In this document: positions 56,822-64,000 of the stretch, piece by piece | How the letters are laid out: each line of letters opens with the position of its first letter | How positions within the stretch are numbered: the first letter of the stretch is position 1 | NCBI RefSeq assembly: GCF_029892485.1 | Contig: NZ_JARXVG010000006.1 | Coordinates: forward strand, 372,001-436,000 | Direction of reading: 5' to 3' | Length of the DNA: 64,000 nucleotides | Source of the DNA: Variovorax boronicumulans | GTDB taxonomy: Bacteria; Pseudomonadota; Gammaproteobacteria; Burkholderiales; Burkholderiaceae_C | The notes under the pieces: model-generated | Told to the model about the DNA's origin: nothing | What the model saw: only the letters and a program-made list of their open reading frames with translations | Databases searched by the model: none | Translations under genes and position numbers: made by a program

Positions 56822-58037
56822 TGCGGAGGCTCCTGCGCGCCCGCCCGACCTGTTGCGCCCGCGTGGCTCCAACCAGGTCGGCATGCGCCAGTTCAACGAG
56901 CGCGTGGTGCTGCAGGCGCTGCGCGTTCACGCGAGCCTGCCCAAGGCCGACCTCGCGCGGCTCACCGGGCTGAGCGCGCAGACCATCGGGCTCATCACTG
57001 CGCGGCTCGAGGAAGACGGGCTCATCGTCAAGCAGAACCGCGTGCGCGGGCGCATCGGCCAGCCTTCGGTGCCGCTGGCGCTGAACCCTGACGGCGCCTT
57101 CGCCATCGGCATCAAGGTGGGTCGGCGCGGCGCGGAATGGCTGCTGATCGACTTCGCCGCGCAGGTGCGCGAGCGCCACGCCATCAGCTACGACTTTCCG
57201 GATGCGGACGCATTGCTGCCGGCGATTGCGCAGCACATCCATCGATTGCGCGACGGGCTGGGTCCGCTCGCCGCACGCAATGTGGGCGCAGGGCTGGCCG
57301 CGCCATTCCTGCTGGGCGGCTGGCACCGGACGCTGGGCCTGTCGAAGACGCAGTCGGACGAGTGGAACCAGATGAACCTCCTGGCCGAGGTGCGGGCGCG
57401 CACCGACGTGCCGGTGAGCTTCGCGCGCGACACCGTCGCCGCCTGCGTGGCCGAGCTGGTCGGCGGGCGCGGGCACGACCTGAAGAGCTTTCTGTACATC
57501 TTCGTCGACACCTTCGTGGGCGGCGGGCTGGTCATCGATTCGCACCTGCACACGGGCACGCACGGCAATGCGGGCGCGCTGGCGTCGTTGCCGATGCAAT
57601 CCGTGCGGGCCGATGGCGCACTGCCGTCGCAAGTGATGGCCGAGGCCTCGCTATGGGAGCTGGAACAGCGCCTGCAAGGCGAAGGGCTGGACCCCACCGC
57701 GGCCTACGACGACCGGGCGCTGCAGCCGCCCTTTGCCGCGGCAACGCAGACATGGCTCAGCTCCGCATCGCTGGCGCTGGCGCATGCCATCGTCAGCAGC
57801 ACCGCCGTGCTCGATCTTGCCGACGTGGTGATGGACGGCTCCATGTCACGTGCATTGCTGCAGGCCTTGCTCGACCAGACGCGCATCGCGCTGGCGCAGT
57901 GCAACTGGGAAGGCCTGTGGGCGCCCCGGCTGCACGGAGGCAGGGTGGGTGCGCAGGCATGTGCGCTAGGTGGGGCGATGTTGCCGCTGCACGCGAACTT
58001 CGCGCCGGACCACGATGTGTTCTTGAAGGCTGGTTGA
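56814..58037 (+). CDS. ROK-family transcriptional regulator
   Basis: A 407-aa ROK protein. The N-terminal winged helix is seen in ASLPKADLARLTGLSAQTIGLITARLEEDGLI (residues ~42-73). The sugar-binding ROK part follows (for example GAGLAAPFLLGGWHRTLGL). The zinc-binding CxCGxxGC motif of ROK kinases and many ROK repressors is missing; the site reads GTHGNAGALASLPM. It overlaps frcA and probably controls the operon in response to the imported sugar. Confidence 0.88.
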   Translation: MPDAEAPARPPDLLRPRGSNQVGMRQFNERVVLQALRVHASLPKADLARLTGLSAQTIGLITARLEEDGLIVKQNRVRGRIGQPSVPLALNPDGAFAIGIKVGRRGAEWLLIDFAAQVRERHAISYDFPDADALLPAIAQHIHRLRDGLGPLAARNVGAGLAAPFLLGGWHRTLGLSKTQSDEWNQMNLLAEVRARTDVPVSFARDTVAACVAELVGGRGHDLKSFLYIFVDTFVGGGLVIDSHLHTGTHGNAGALASLPMQSVRADGALPSQVMAEASLWELEQRLQGEGLDPTAAYDDRALQPPFAAATQTWLSSASLALAHAIVSSTAVLDLADVVMDGSMSRALLQALLDQTRIALAQCNWEGLWAPRLHGGRVGAQACALGGAMLPLHANFAPDHDVFLKAG

Positions 58038-58078
58038 GAGGCCGCTGGCGCAGCAGCGCACCTCATGCACGCCTCGGC

Positions 58079-58543
58079 TTACTTGCCGCAGGTGCCCGGC
58101 TGCGCCAGGCCGAGTTTGGCGACATCGGCCTTGCCTTGCGCCTCCGGAATCTGCTCCAGGTCGGCACCGCCCACGAAAGCGCCCATCTTGATGAACTGCC
58201 GAACGAAGTAGTTCTTGCCGGCTTCCATGAACAGCTCCATGGAATTGGGCGAGAACTCCGATTCCGTTTCGATCTTGTTCTTCTTGCCGCCCTCGACCTG
58301 CGTGTAGAAGAACACGTCGGATGCGCTCTCGCCCAGGCACTTGCCGTTGACCCGGATGTCCTTCTTCAAGGCCTTGCCCACGAAGCTGTTGCGATAGACA
58401 TAAAGGCCGGACTTCCCGGTGTCCGGGGCACTGAACTGCTTGGCCTTGTCACTCTCCTCTTTGCTGGCCATGTTGACGGAGGCGCACCCTGTCATCAGCA
58501 GTGCCGACAAGACAACGATGGCGCTCTTGTGATTGATCTTCAT
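58079..58543 (-). CDS. DUF2846-like lipoprotein
   Basis: A 154-aa envelope lipoprotein. The lipobox is SALLMTGC, with Cys20 the likely first mature residue. A DUF2846-like centre (GLYVYRNSFVGKALKKDIRVNGKCLGE) follows. It may bind cell-envelope components; the role is unknown. The start ATG at 58543 is well placed. Confidence 0.8.
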   Translation of the reverse strand: MKINHKSAIVVLSALLMTGCASVNMASKEESDKAKQFSAPDTGKSGLYVYRNSFVGKALKKDIRVNGKCLGESASDVFFYTQVEGGKKNKIETESEFSPNSMELFMEAGKNYFVRQFIKMGAFVGGADLEQIPEAQGKADVAKLGLAQPGTCGK

Positions 58544-58573
58544 TTTTTGTGATCTCGGTTGTTCACAGAAGAC

Positions 58574-58592
58574 CGGGTGCTCCCCGCACCCG
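58574..58592 (-). other. Hairpin in the small-gene gap
   Basis: CGGGTGC/GCACCCG, 7-bp stem with a 5-nt loop, in the 181-bp gap before the lipoprotein gene. Possibly a weak terminator of the upstream gene on the minus strand; no T-tract. Confidence 0.35.
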
Positions 58593-58724
58593 ACCGCTGC
58601 GGCGGGGTGCCGCGAGCGGCGCCATTATGCTTTTTGCTTCAAGGCGTAACCGAGATTCAGGCGTCGAATTCCCGCCAGATGTGGCGTTCCAGAAACTTGC
58701 CCGGGCGGTGATCCGCCGCGGCGT

Positions 58725-59180
58725 TTACTGGTTCGCCGATGCGTGCAGGTCGCGCGGCAGCCGCAGCGTGCTTGCGCGCGCGCCTTCGGGGCAGGGTCCG
58801 TCGGAATAGATCGCATCGCCCTCGGGCATGACGCACTTGTGCACTTCGGTGACAGCGGGCACGGCCTTGGCGGGCTTTTCCGAGGGCAAGGTCACCGGGG
58901 CTTCGAAGCTGGCGTTCGTCAGCTGCACCGCCTGGGGCGCGGGAACGGCCGGCACCGTGCGCTGCTCGGCCGTTCTCGTGGGCTCTACATAGGCGGGCAT
59001 GACCGCAGGCGGCGGGGCCGGGGTGCGTGCCGCGCTCTCTTGCACCAGGTCTTTCAGGGTCACATAGAAAAGGGACATCGCCACCAGCGCTACGGCCAGG
59101 CAGGGCGCCCAGTACCGTTCGGAGCCCCGTTCGGAGCCGGAGCCCGATGGGGCCGTCCGCGAACTCAGCGCCGCGGCCAT
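58725..59180 (-). CDS. DUF4124-like membrane-anchored protein
   Basis: A 151-aa protein. One N-terminal membrane segment (YWAPCLAVALVAMSLFYVTL) is followed by a Pro/Ala-rich linker and a short C-terminal domain with HKCVMPEGDAIYSDGPCPEGA, which resembles DUF4124. The two Cys of that motif may form a disulfide. The start at 59180 overlaps the end of the next gene (59165-59422). Its function is unknown. Confidence 0.72.
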   Translation of the reverse strand: MAAALSSRTAPSGSGSERGSERYWAPCLAVALVAMSLFYVTLKDLVQESAARTPAPPPAVMPAYVEPTRTAEQRTVPAVPAPQAVQLTNASFEAPVTLPSEKPAKAVPAVTEVHKCVMPEGDAIYSDGPCPEGARASTLRLPRDLHASANQ

Positions 59181-59422
59181 GCCAGGCCTCCGCTCTGGAG
59201 CGCGCCGGCGAGCTTCGAGATGCCGCCCGTGCCGCTCGCAGCCCGCCCGATCAGCGCGCCCCCGGCCGCGCCAGCGGCGATGCGCATGAGGAACGATCGG
59301 CTGCGGCCCGCCGCAAGAAGCAGCAGCACGCCGGCGCCGAGCACGACCAGGTGCTCGCCGGGGTAATCGGCGCGCGCGGCATCTACTTTCTTGAACTTGT
59401 CGACTGTTTCTTCCAGGCTCAT
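59165..59422 (-). CDS. Small protein with hydrophobic centre, function unknown
   Basis: 85 aa. ATG at 59422 after a GGGAG site. The centre is hydrophobic (HLVVLGAGVLLLLAAG and RIAAGAAGGALIGRAA). It may be a one- or two-pass membrane protein, encoded in an overlapping pair with the DUF4124-like gene. No family recognised. Confidence 0.68.
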   Translation of the reverse strand: MSLEETVDKFKKVDAARADYPGEHLVVLGAGVLLLLAAGRSRSFLMRIAAGAAGGALIGRAASGTGGISKLAGALQSGGLAWPRR

Positions 59423-59588
59423 GGCTGAAGCTCCCAATGGTGTTCAGCGATTCTTGGCGGCGGGTGCAGTCACCCTTGTAGGCCTGCGCCATGCACCGCG
59501 ACGGAATTCGTCCCGAAAACGACGCGGACAAGAGCGCATCGCCCCCGTGTCTCGATAATGCGGTCCCCTTGCAGAGAACCGGGAAAAC

Positions 59589-60230
59589 ATGAGTGCCGCA
59601 GATTTCCTTTTCGCCCCCGAGGTGCAAAAGCTCTTGATGGTCGCCTACGCGGCGCCCGACCAACCCTTTTCTTCCAGCGAACTGGCCCAGCGAACGAAGC
59701 TCGCCCCCGACGACGTGGCGCGCACCCTGGAGCACCTCGTCGGCAGCGGCATCCTGAAGCGGCACAAGCCCAAGGCGGACGAAGCCGAGACCGTCTCCAT
59801 CGACCGCGCGTTCCTCTTCCACGACGAACTGCGCAGCATCGCGCTGAAGTCGTTCGCCGCGGCCGAGCCGGTGCGCGCGATGCTGCGCAGCAAGTTCAAG
59901 GATTCGGTGCTGCGCGCCTTCGTGCTGAACGAGGACAAGGACGGCACCCTCGAACTCCTCGTCGTGCACGGCCAGCTGACGCCCGACGAAGCGGCCATGA
60001 CGGCCGCCTGCCGGAAGCTCTCGAAGAGCATCCACCGACACCTGAAGGTGCACGTCATCCCGAACGCGAGGTTCAACGGCCTCACGCCGCGCGATCCGCT
60101 CATGCCCAAGCCCTCGGCGCTCGAGATCATCAAGCTCGGAGATACGAAGGCCCAATTGCCCGTCGAGAGGGTCGGCCTCCTGCAAAGCGCGAAGAAGAAA
60201 TTGGCCGCGCTGTCCCGCCCGTCGGCCTGA
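59589..60230 (+). CDS. Winged-helix protein with degenerate nucleotidyltransferase-like domain
   Basis: 213 aa. The N-terminal part is a winged helix (FSSSELAQRTKLAPDDVARTLEHLVGSGILKRHK). The second part resembles a minimal nucleotidyltransferase domain, but the usual GSxxxG...D.D signature is not present: it reads FVLNEDKDGTLELLVVHG. It may be a DNA-binding protein that has lost catalysis. It diverges from the 85-aa gene. Confidence 0.75.
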   Translation: MSAADFLFAPEVQKLLMVAYAAPDQPFSSSELAQRTKLAPDDVARTLEHLVGSGILKRHKPKADEAETVSIDRAFLFHDELRSIALKSFAAAEPVRAMLRSKFKDSVLRAFVLNEDKDGTLELLVVHGQLTPDEAAMTAACRKLSKSIHRHLKVHVIPNARFNGLTPRDPLMPKPSALEIIKLGDTKAQLPVERVGLLQSAKKKLAALSRPSA

Positions 60231-60235
60231 GCGCG

Positions 60236-60646
60236 CTACCTGGTCTTGTCTCTCGCCGCCGCGAGGCTGCGGGCTTCGGCGATCAGTGGCTTCACGGTCT
60301 CGAAGGTCTTGGCGCCCGGGTTGATCACACTGACCCAGTACATCTTTGCGTACACAGGGTGTGGCATCAACCGGTCGAGCGCGGCGAAGTCGATGCCGAC
60401 CGGCTCTTGCTCGCCGAACAGCGCGCGAAACGTCTCCTTGCCGACGCCCACGTTGAGGCGAAAGACGCCGGGGCGGTTCAGGTTCGAAGCGCTGTCGGAC
60501 TCGCTGTCCTTCGTGACGATGGTGGCGAATGGAAACTTGTTGTCCGCGCCATGAAAGAAGAAGGTGTTGTCGTCGGCCACCTGGAAATGGCCGCCGCCGA
60601 GCGAGTCGATGATGTGCTGGGTGATGTCGTCTTCGGTCATGGGCAT
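60236..60646 (-). CDS. DUF6194-family protein
   Basis: 136 aa. It matches the DUF6194 pattern closely: MTEDDITQHIIDSLGG at the start, FPFATIVTKDSESDSASNLN near residue 40, and RLMPHPVYAKMYWVSVINPG near the C-terminus. The start at 60646 (MPMTEDD) could be 60640. The function is unknown. It is encoded just downstream of the Bug-type binding protein, on the same strand. Confidence 0.82.
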   Translation of the reverse strand: MPMTEDDITQHIIDSLGGGHFQVADDNTFFFHGADNKFPFATIVTKDSESDSASNLNRPGVFRLNVGVGKETFRALFGEQEPVGIDFAALDRLMPHPVYAKMYWVSVINPGAKTFETVKPLIAEARSLAAARDKTR

Positions 60647-60651
60647 GTTCT

Positions 60652-61662
60652 TCAGGGTTTCCAGCGGCGCAATCCGAGTTCGTCCGCGAGGGCCTGGTAG
60701 GTCTTGATGCGGGCCTGCACGTAGTCGTCGAGCGCGGCGCCGGTGAGCGCGAAAGGATAAAGGCTGTGCCGCTCGCGCAGTGCCGCATAGCCGGGCGCAG
60801 CCACGGCTTCTGCGAATGCGGCGGTCCATGCGCGCACGGCCGCATCCGGCACGTTGGCACTGAGGTACAGGCCGCGCACGGTGGGCCAGACGATGTCCAC
60901 GCCTTGTTCGCGCGCGGTCGGCACGCCGGTGAGCGCACCGCCGAGCCGTGTTTCCGACAGCACCGCCAGGATGCGCACCGCCGCGCCGCCTGCGGTGGCC
61001 TGCAGCGCCTCGGCCGCATCGCCGGGGAACACGTCCACATGCTTGCCCTGCAGCGCGCCCAGCGCATCGCCGCCGCCTTCGAAGGAGACAAAACGCATCG
61101 CCTTGTGGTCGCGGCCCGCGGCGCGCACCAGCAGCGCGGCCTTCACCCAGTCCTGGCTGCCGACCGTGCCGCCTGCACCGAAGGCCATGCGGGAAGGGTC
61201 TTGCCGCAGGGCGGCGACCAGGTCCTGCAGGCGCTTGTAGGGGGAGTCGCGGTGCACGGCGATCACGCCGTAGTCGGTGCCGAGCGTGGCGATCCAGCGC
61301 ACCGCAGAAGGGGGATGCGGGCCGAAGCGGCCCTGCGCGAGGTTGAGCAGCGAGCCGCTGGAGAACGCGACCAGCGTGCCCGGACCGCCAAGGCGGCCGG
61401 TGGCGATGCGGTCGAACGCAACCGCGCCGATGCCGCCCGGCAGGTAGCGCTGGCCGAGCGGCGGGCGCGACGGGCGCACCGCCTGAAGCGCATCGCGCGC
61501 GAGCGTGCAGGTGAGGTCGAAGCCGCCGCCGGCCTTCGCGGGGATCACGCAGTCGGCCGCGGCCAGCGAAGGGTCGCCGGACTGCGCCGCGGCGATGCCG
61601 GGCACGAGCAGTGCAGAGAGCGCGCAGAGCGCATGGCGGCGGGTGGAAGAGGGCATCTGCAT
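60652..61662 (-). CDS. Bug/TctC-family periplasmic binding protein
   Basis: 336 aa. A Sec or Tat-like signal sequence (RRHALCALSALLVPGIAAAQ) is followed by the two-lobed Bug fold with GGGFDLTCTLA, GQRYLPGGIGAVAFDRIATGR and WIATLGTDYGVIAVHRDSPYK. TctC-type proteins bind tricarboxylates or related organic acids. It stands next to tctE-tctD, and this order (binding protein with a two-component system) is usual, but no TctA or TctB transporter is present in the window. Confidence 0.88.
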   Translation of the reverse strand: MQMPSSTRRHALCALSALLVPGIAAAQSGDPSLAAADCVIPAKAGGGFDLTCTLARDALQAVRPSRPPLGQRYLPGGIGAVAFDRIATGRLGGPGTLVAFSSGSLLNLAQGRFGPHPPSAVRWIATLGTDYGVIAVHRDSPYKRLQDLVAALRQDPSRMAFGAGGTVGSQDWVKAALLVRAAGRDHKAMRFVSFEGGGDALGALQGKHVDVFPGDAAEALQATAGGAAVRILAVLSETRLGGALTGVPTAREQGVDIVWPTVRGLYLSANVPDAAVRAWTAAFAEAVAAPGYAALRERHSLYPFALTGAALDDYVQARIKTYQALADELGLRRWKP

Positions 61663-61676
61663 TGGGGTTGTGCCAG

Positions 61677-63098
61677 CTAGCTGGCCGCCGGCCGGGGCCA
61701 CCAGATGATCGCATGCAGCCCCGTGCCGGCCTCGCGCGCCTCGAGCCGCAATTCGCCCCGGTGGCGCTGCGCGATCGACCGCGCAATGGCCAGCCCGAGG
61801 CCGAAGCCGCCCTTGCCCGCACGCGCGCCGCGGCGAAAGCGCTGGCCCAGTGCGGCGCGCTCTTCGTCGCTCAGGCCGGGGCCGTCGTCCTCCACGTTGA
61901 GGCTCCAGCCGGCCGCATCGCCCGCTGCGAAGAGCGTGATCGTTCCTTCGGCCGGCGTGTAGGTGATGGCGTTCGTCACGAGATTGCTCAAGGCTTCGCG
62001 CAACAGCCCCCGGTCCGCGACCGCGAGGAACTCGGGTGCAGGCGCGTGGATGCCCAGGTCGATGCGCTTCGCACGTGCGAGCGGCAGCAGGTCGACCGCC
62101 ACTTCGCGCAGCAGCGCCGCGAGGTCGAACTCGGCAGGCTCGACCGCCACCGTGTCGCTGCGGCCGAGCGCGAGCAGCTGCTGCGCGCTGCGCGTTGCGC
62201 GGCCTATTTCGGTGCCGAGCGCATCGAGCGCGGCGCGCACCTGCGCCGGGTCTTCTTCGCGCCGGGCGTAGTCGGCCTGCATCTGCAGCGTGGTCAGGTG
62301 CGTGCGCAACTGGTGCGAGGCATCGTCCAGAAACTGGCGCTGCTGCGTCACCAGGTCCTGCGTGCGCGACATCTGCTGGTTGACCGCGTTCACCAGCGGG
62401 CGCACTTCGGCGGGCAGGTCGCTCTCGGCGATGCGCGTGAGGTCCTCGGGCGTGCGGGCCTGCACCTCGCGTGCGAGCCGCGACAACGGCCGCAGCGCCG
62501 CGGCGAGCGCGATGGCGGTGCCGCACAGCAGCATCACCAGAACCAGCCCGTCGCGCAGTGCGGCGCTGCGCACGAAGCGCGCGCTGAACTCCTGCCGCGA
62601 GCGCGTGCTCTCGCCCACCTGGATCAGCACGCTGCGCCCGCTGCTGCCGGCCGGCGCGCGGTCCAGGTCGCGCCGATAGGCCGCGAGCCGCACCGCCTCG
62701 CCGAAATAGCTTGCGTCGTAGAAGGCCGGCACGCCCATCTTCAGTTCGGCAGGCGGCGCGGGCAAGTCGGCGCTGCCGAGTTCGACCAGCCCGTCGGAAG
62801 TCGCCACGCGAAAAAACACCTGGCCGCTCGCGGTGAGCTCGAAGAACTCGAGCATCGTGTACGGCAGCTCGACCGAGAGGCCGCCCGATACCGTCGAGAT
62901 ATTGGCGTCGATGGATTTGAGGGCGCCCAGCAGCGAGCGGTCGTAGGCCGCGTTGGCGGCGGCAAGCGCGTCGTGCCGCGTCATCCAAAGCTCGAGGCCG
63001 GTCACGACCAGCAGGGCGGGGAACAGCAGCAGCGCGAGCCGCTGCCAAAGACTCGCGCGACGCAGTCGAACGCTCAGGCTGCGCACGGTGAGCTTCAT
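61677..63098 (-). CDS. tctE: Two-component sensor histidine kinase (TctE-like)
   Basis: A 473-aa sensor. Two membrane segments (LALLLFPALLVVTGLELWM and LRDGLVLVMLLCGTAIALAAA) flank a periplasmic sensor region (~residues 35-165). The H-box reads ASHQLRTHLTTLQ, with the phosphorylated His262; the conserved Pro five residues later is replaced by His267. The ATP-binding motifs are SNLVTNAITYTP, VEDDGPGL and GGFGLGLAIA. It is encoded 4 bp after tctD and senses an organic acid. Confidence 0.9.
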   Translation of the reverse strand: MKLTVRSLSVRLRRASLWQRLALLLFPALLVVTGLELWMTRHDALAAANAAYDRSLLGALKSIDANISTVSGGLSVELPYTMLEFFELTASGQVFFRVATSDGLVELGSADLPAPPAELKMGVPAFYDASYFGEAVRLAAYRRDLDRAPAGSSGRSVLIQVGESTRSRQEFSARFVRSAALRDGLVLVMLLCGTAIALAAALRPLSRLAREVQARTPEDLTRIAESDLPAEVRPLVNAVNQQMSRTQDLVTQQRQFLDDASHQLRTHLTTLQMQADYARREEDPAQVRAALDALGTEIGRATRSAQQLLALGRSDTVAVEPAEFDLAALLREVAVDLLPLARAKRIDLGIHAPAPEFLAVADRGLLREALSNLVTNAITYTPAEGTITLFAAGDAAGWSLNVEDDGPGLSDEERAALGQRFRRGARAGKGGFGLGLAIARSIAQRHRGELRLEAREAGTGLHAIIWWPRPAAS

Positions 63099-63102
63099 TT
63101 TT

Positions 63103-63768
63103 TCAGTCGGCTTCCAGCACGTAGCCGAGGCCGCGCAGCGTGACGATGCGCACGCCGGTGCCATCGAGCCGCTTGCGCAGGCGATAGACGAACACCTCGA
63201 CCGCCTCGGGATGCACCTCTTCGTCGTCGGAGAACACCCGCTCCAGGATCTGCTGCTTCGACAGCGGCTCGCCGCTGCGCTGCACCAGCACCCGCAGCAC
63301 CGCGTGCTCGCGCGGCGAAAGCGCAAGCGCCTCGCCGTTCAGCACGAATTGCCGGCGCGCCCCGTCGTACACCAGCGGCCCGCAGGCCAGCCGCGGATGC
63401 TCCACGCCGCGCGCCCGCCGCACCAGCGCATGCAGCCGCGCCTCGAGCTCGGCCAGCGCAAAGGGCTTGGCGAGAAAGTCGTCGGCGCCTGCATTGAGCG
63501 AGGCCACGCGCTCGTTCAGCGAATCGCGCGCGGTGAGGATCAGCGCGGGCAGCCGCTGGTCGCGTTCGCGCAGCCGCTGCAGCACCGTGTGGCCGTCCAT
63601 GCCCGGCAGGCCCAGGTCGAGCACCAGTGCATCGTGGTCGCGCTGCTGCAATGCGCGGTCGGCCAGGCGCCCGTCGTCCACCCATTCGACCTGGATGCCC
63701 GCATGCTCCAGCGCCTTGCAGAGCCATGTGCCCAGGGTGTGTTCGTCTTCGGCCAGCAGGATGCGCAT
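63103..63768 (-). CDS. tctD: OmpR-family response regulator (TctD-like)
   Basis: A 221-aa response regulator. The receiver has Asp51 (phosphate acceptor) in LVLDLGLPGMDG. The C-terminal winged helix includes LSPREHAVLRVLVQRSGEPLSKQ and VFVYRLRKRLDGTGVRIVTLRGLGYVLE. It works with the adjacent kinase. Confidence 0.93.
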   Translation of the reverse strand: MRILLAEDEHTLGTWLCKALEHAGIQVEWVDDGRLADRALQQRDHDALVLDLGLPGMDGHTVLQRLRERDQRLPALILTARDSLNERVASLNAGADDFLAKPFALAELEARLHALVRRARGVEHPRLACGPLVYDGARRQFVLNGEALALSPREHAVLRVLVQRSGEPLSKQQILERVFSDDEEVHPEAVEVFVYRLRKRLDGTGVRIVTLRGLGYVLEAD

Positions 63769-63780
63769 GGCGCGATGCTA

Positions 63781-63941
63781 GTACGCCGCCCCAGAGATTT
63801 CGAAACACGAAAGCGCGTCTTCGCACCGACGGCGGCGTTGCAAATCCTCGCGATACCTACGGGTATCGCTGCGGTTTGCGCCTTGCCCTCGGCGCGAATC
63901 CATCGCTTTCGTCATGTTTCGAAATCTCCGGGGCGGCGTAC
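63781..63941. repeat. 161-bp hairpin element
   Basis: A near-perfect inverted repeat: left arm 63781-63815 (GTACGCCGCCCC...AAAGCG) and right arm 63904-63941, with an inner CGATACC/GGTATCG hairpin at 63851-63868. It fills the gap between tctD and the next gene. No gene is visible in it. Confidence 0.85.
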
Positions 63942-63953
63942 CGGGCCCACCGC

Positions 63954-64000
63954 TCAGTCCGGCTTGATGTTTGCCCGGGCGATCACCTTCTGCCAGCGGG
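63954..64000 (-). CDS. C-terminus of a second Bug/TctC-family binding protein (partial)
   Basis: The last 14 codons lie in the window and read RWQKVIARANIKPD before the stop TGA at 63954-63956. That ending is typical of Bug-family tripartite tricarboxylate binding proteins. It fits with the neighbouring tctD-tctE. The rest of the gene is outside the window. Confidence 0.7.
   Translation of the reverse strand, partial: RWQKVIARANIKPD

Overview
The window looks like chromosomal DNA of a Comamonadaceae bacterium (Burkholderiales), most likely Variovorax or a close relative. This rests on recognised gene content and not on a database search. The DNA is GC-rich and gene-dense with short gaps. It carries families common in that group: Bug/TctC-type binding proteins with a TctDE two-component system, a glpSTPQUV glycerol ABC importer, the DUF2126/ATP-grasp/alpha-E set and Frc-type sugar uptake. 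I see no rRNA, tRNA, CRISPR array, prophage or transposase. About 56 protein genes are supported, two of them cut by the window edges.

Layout. 1-8.1 kb: a truncated DUF2126 transglutaminase-like gene, comEC, an enoyl-CoA hydratase, then a circularly permuted ATP-grasp/alpha-E pair. 8.1-20.2 kb: a sulfatase-fold membrane transferase and the glycerol regulon. The glpK and glpR genes face glpD-glpS-glpT-glpP-glpQ-glpU-glpV, which ends at a clear terminator (20145-20176). 20.2-27.7 kb: a compact, translationally coupled nine-gene biosynthetic cluster. It encodes a DarA-like flavoprotein, a DarB-like KAS III, an unknown 131-aa protein, a BtrH_N-type acyltransferase, an ABC exporter pair, an ACP, a KAS I/II-like protein lacking the first catalytic His, and a short possible ketosynthase-fold protein. 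27.7-34.1 kb: an HD hydrolase, MltB, and a MoxR-DUF58-TgpA-like operon interrupted by a ~606-bp imperfect palindrome.

34.2-42.4 kb: a histone-deacetylase-family amidohydrolase, an MscS channel, etfBA behind a promoter with a palindromic operator, an acyl-CoA dehydrogenase, a nitronate monooxygenase and an acyltransferase-3 protein. 42.4-48.9 kb: an AraC-type regulator diverging from a six-gene acyl-CoA operon (ligase, SCP-x-type thiolase, two MaoC hydratases, SDR, enoyl-CoA hydratase). 48.9-53.9 kb: an M50 protease, DUF2167 protein, cupin, a 61-aa protein, aroC and an MFS transporter. 54.0-58.0 kb: an Frc-like sugar ABC system with a ROK regulator. 58.1-64.0 kb: small envelope proteins, a winged-helix protein, a DUF6194 protein, a Bug-type binding protein with tctE-tctD, a second hairpin element and the last 14 codons of another Bug-type protein.

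How the genes work together. The glp genes form a complete import and catabolism route for glycerol: uptake by the ABC system, phosphorylation by GlpK, oxidation by GlpD, control by GlpR. The two import ATPases are degenerate in complementary ways, which predicts a single canonical ATP site per heterodimer. The DarA/DarB cluster should make a dialkylresorcinol- or cyclohexanedione-type lipid on an ACP, possibly transfer an acyl group by the BtrH-like enzyme, and export the product. No aryl-polyene genes are present beside it. The etf, dehydrogenase and ligase/thiolase/MaoC operons point to flexible acyl-CoA oxidation. Several dispersed hairpin repeats sit between genes.
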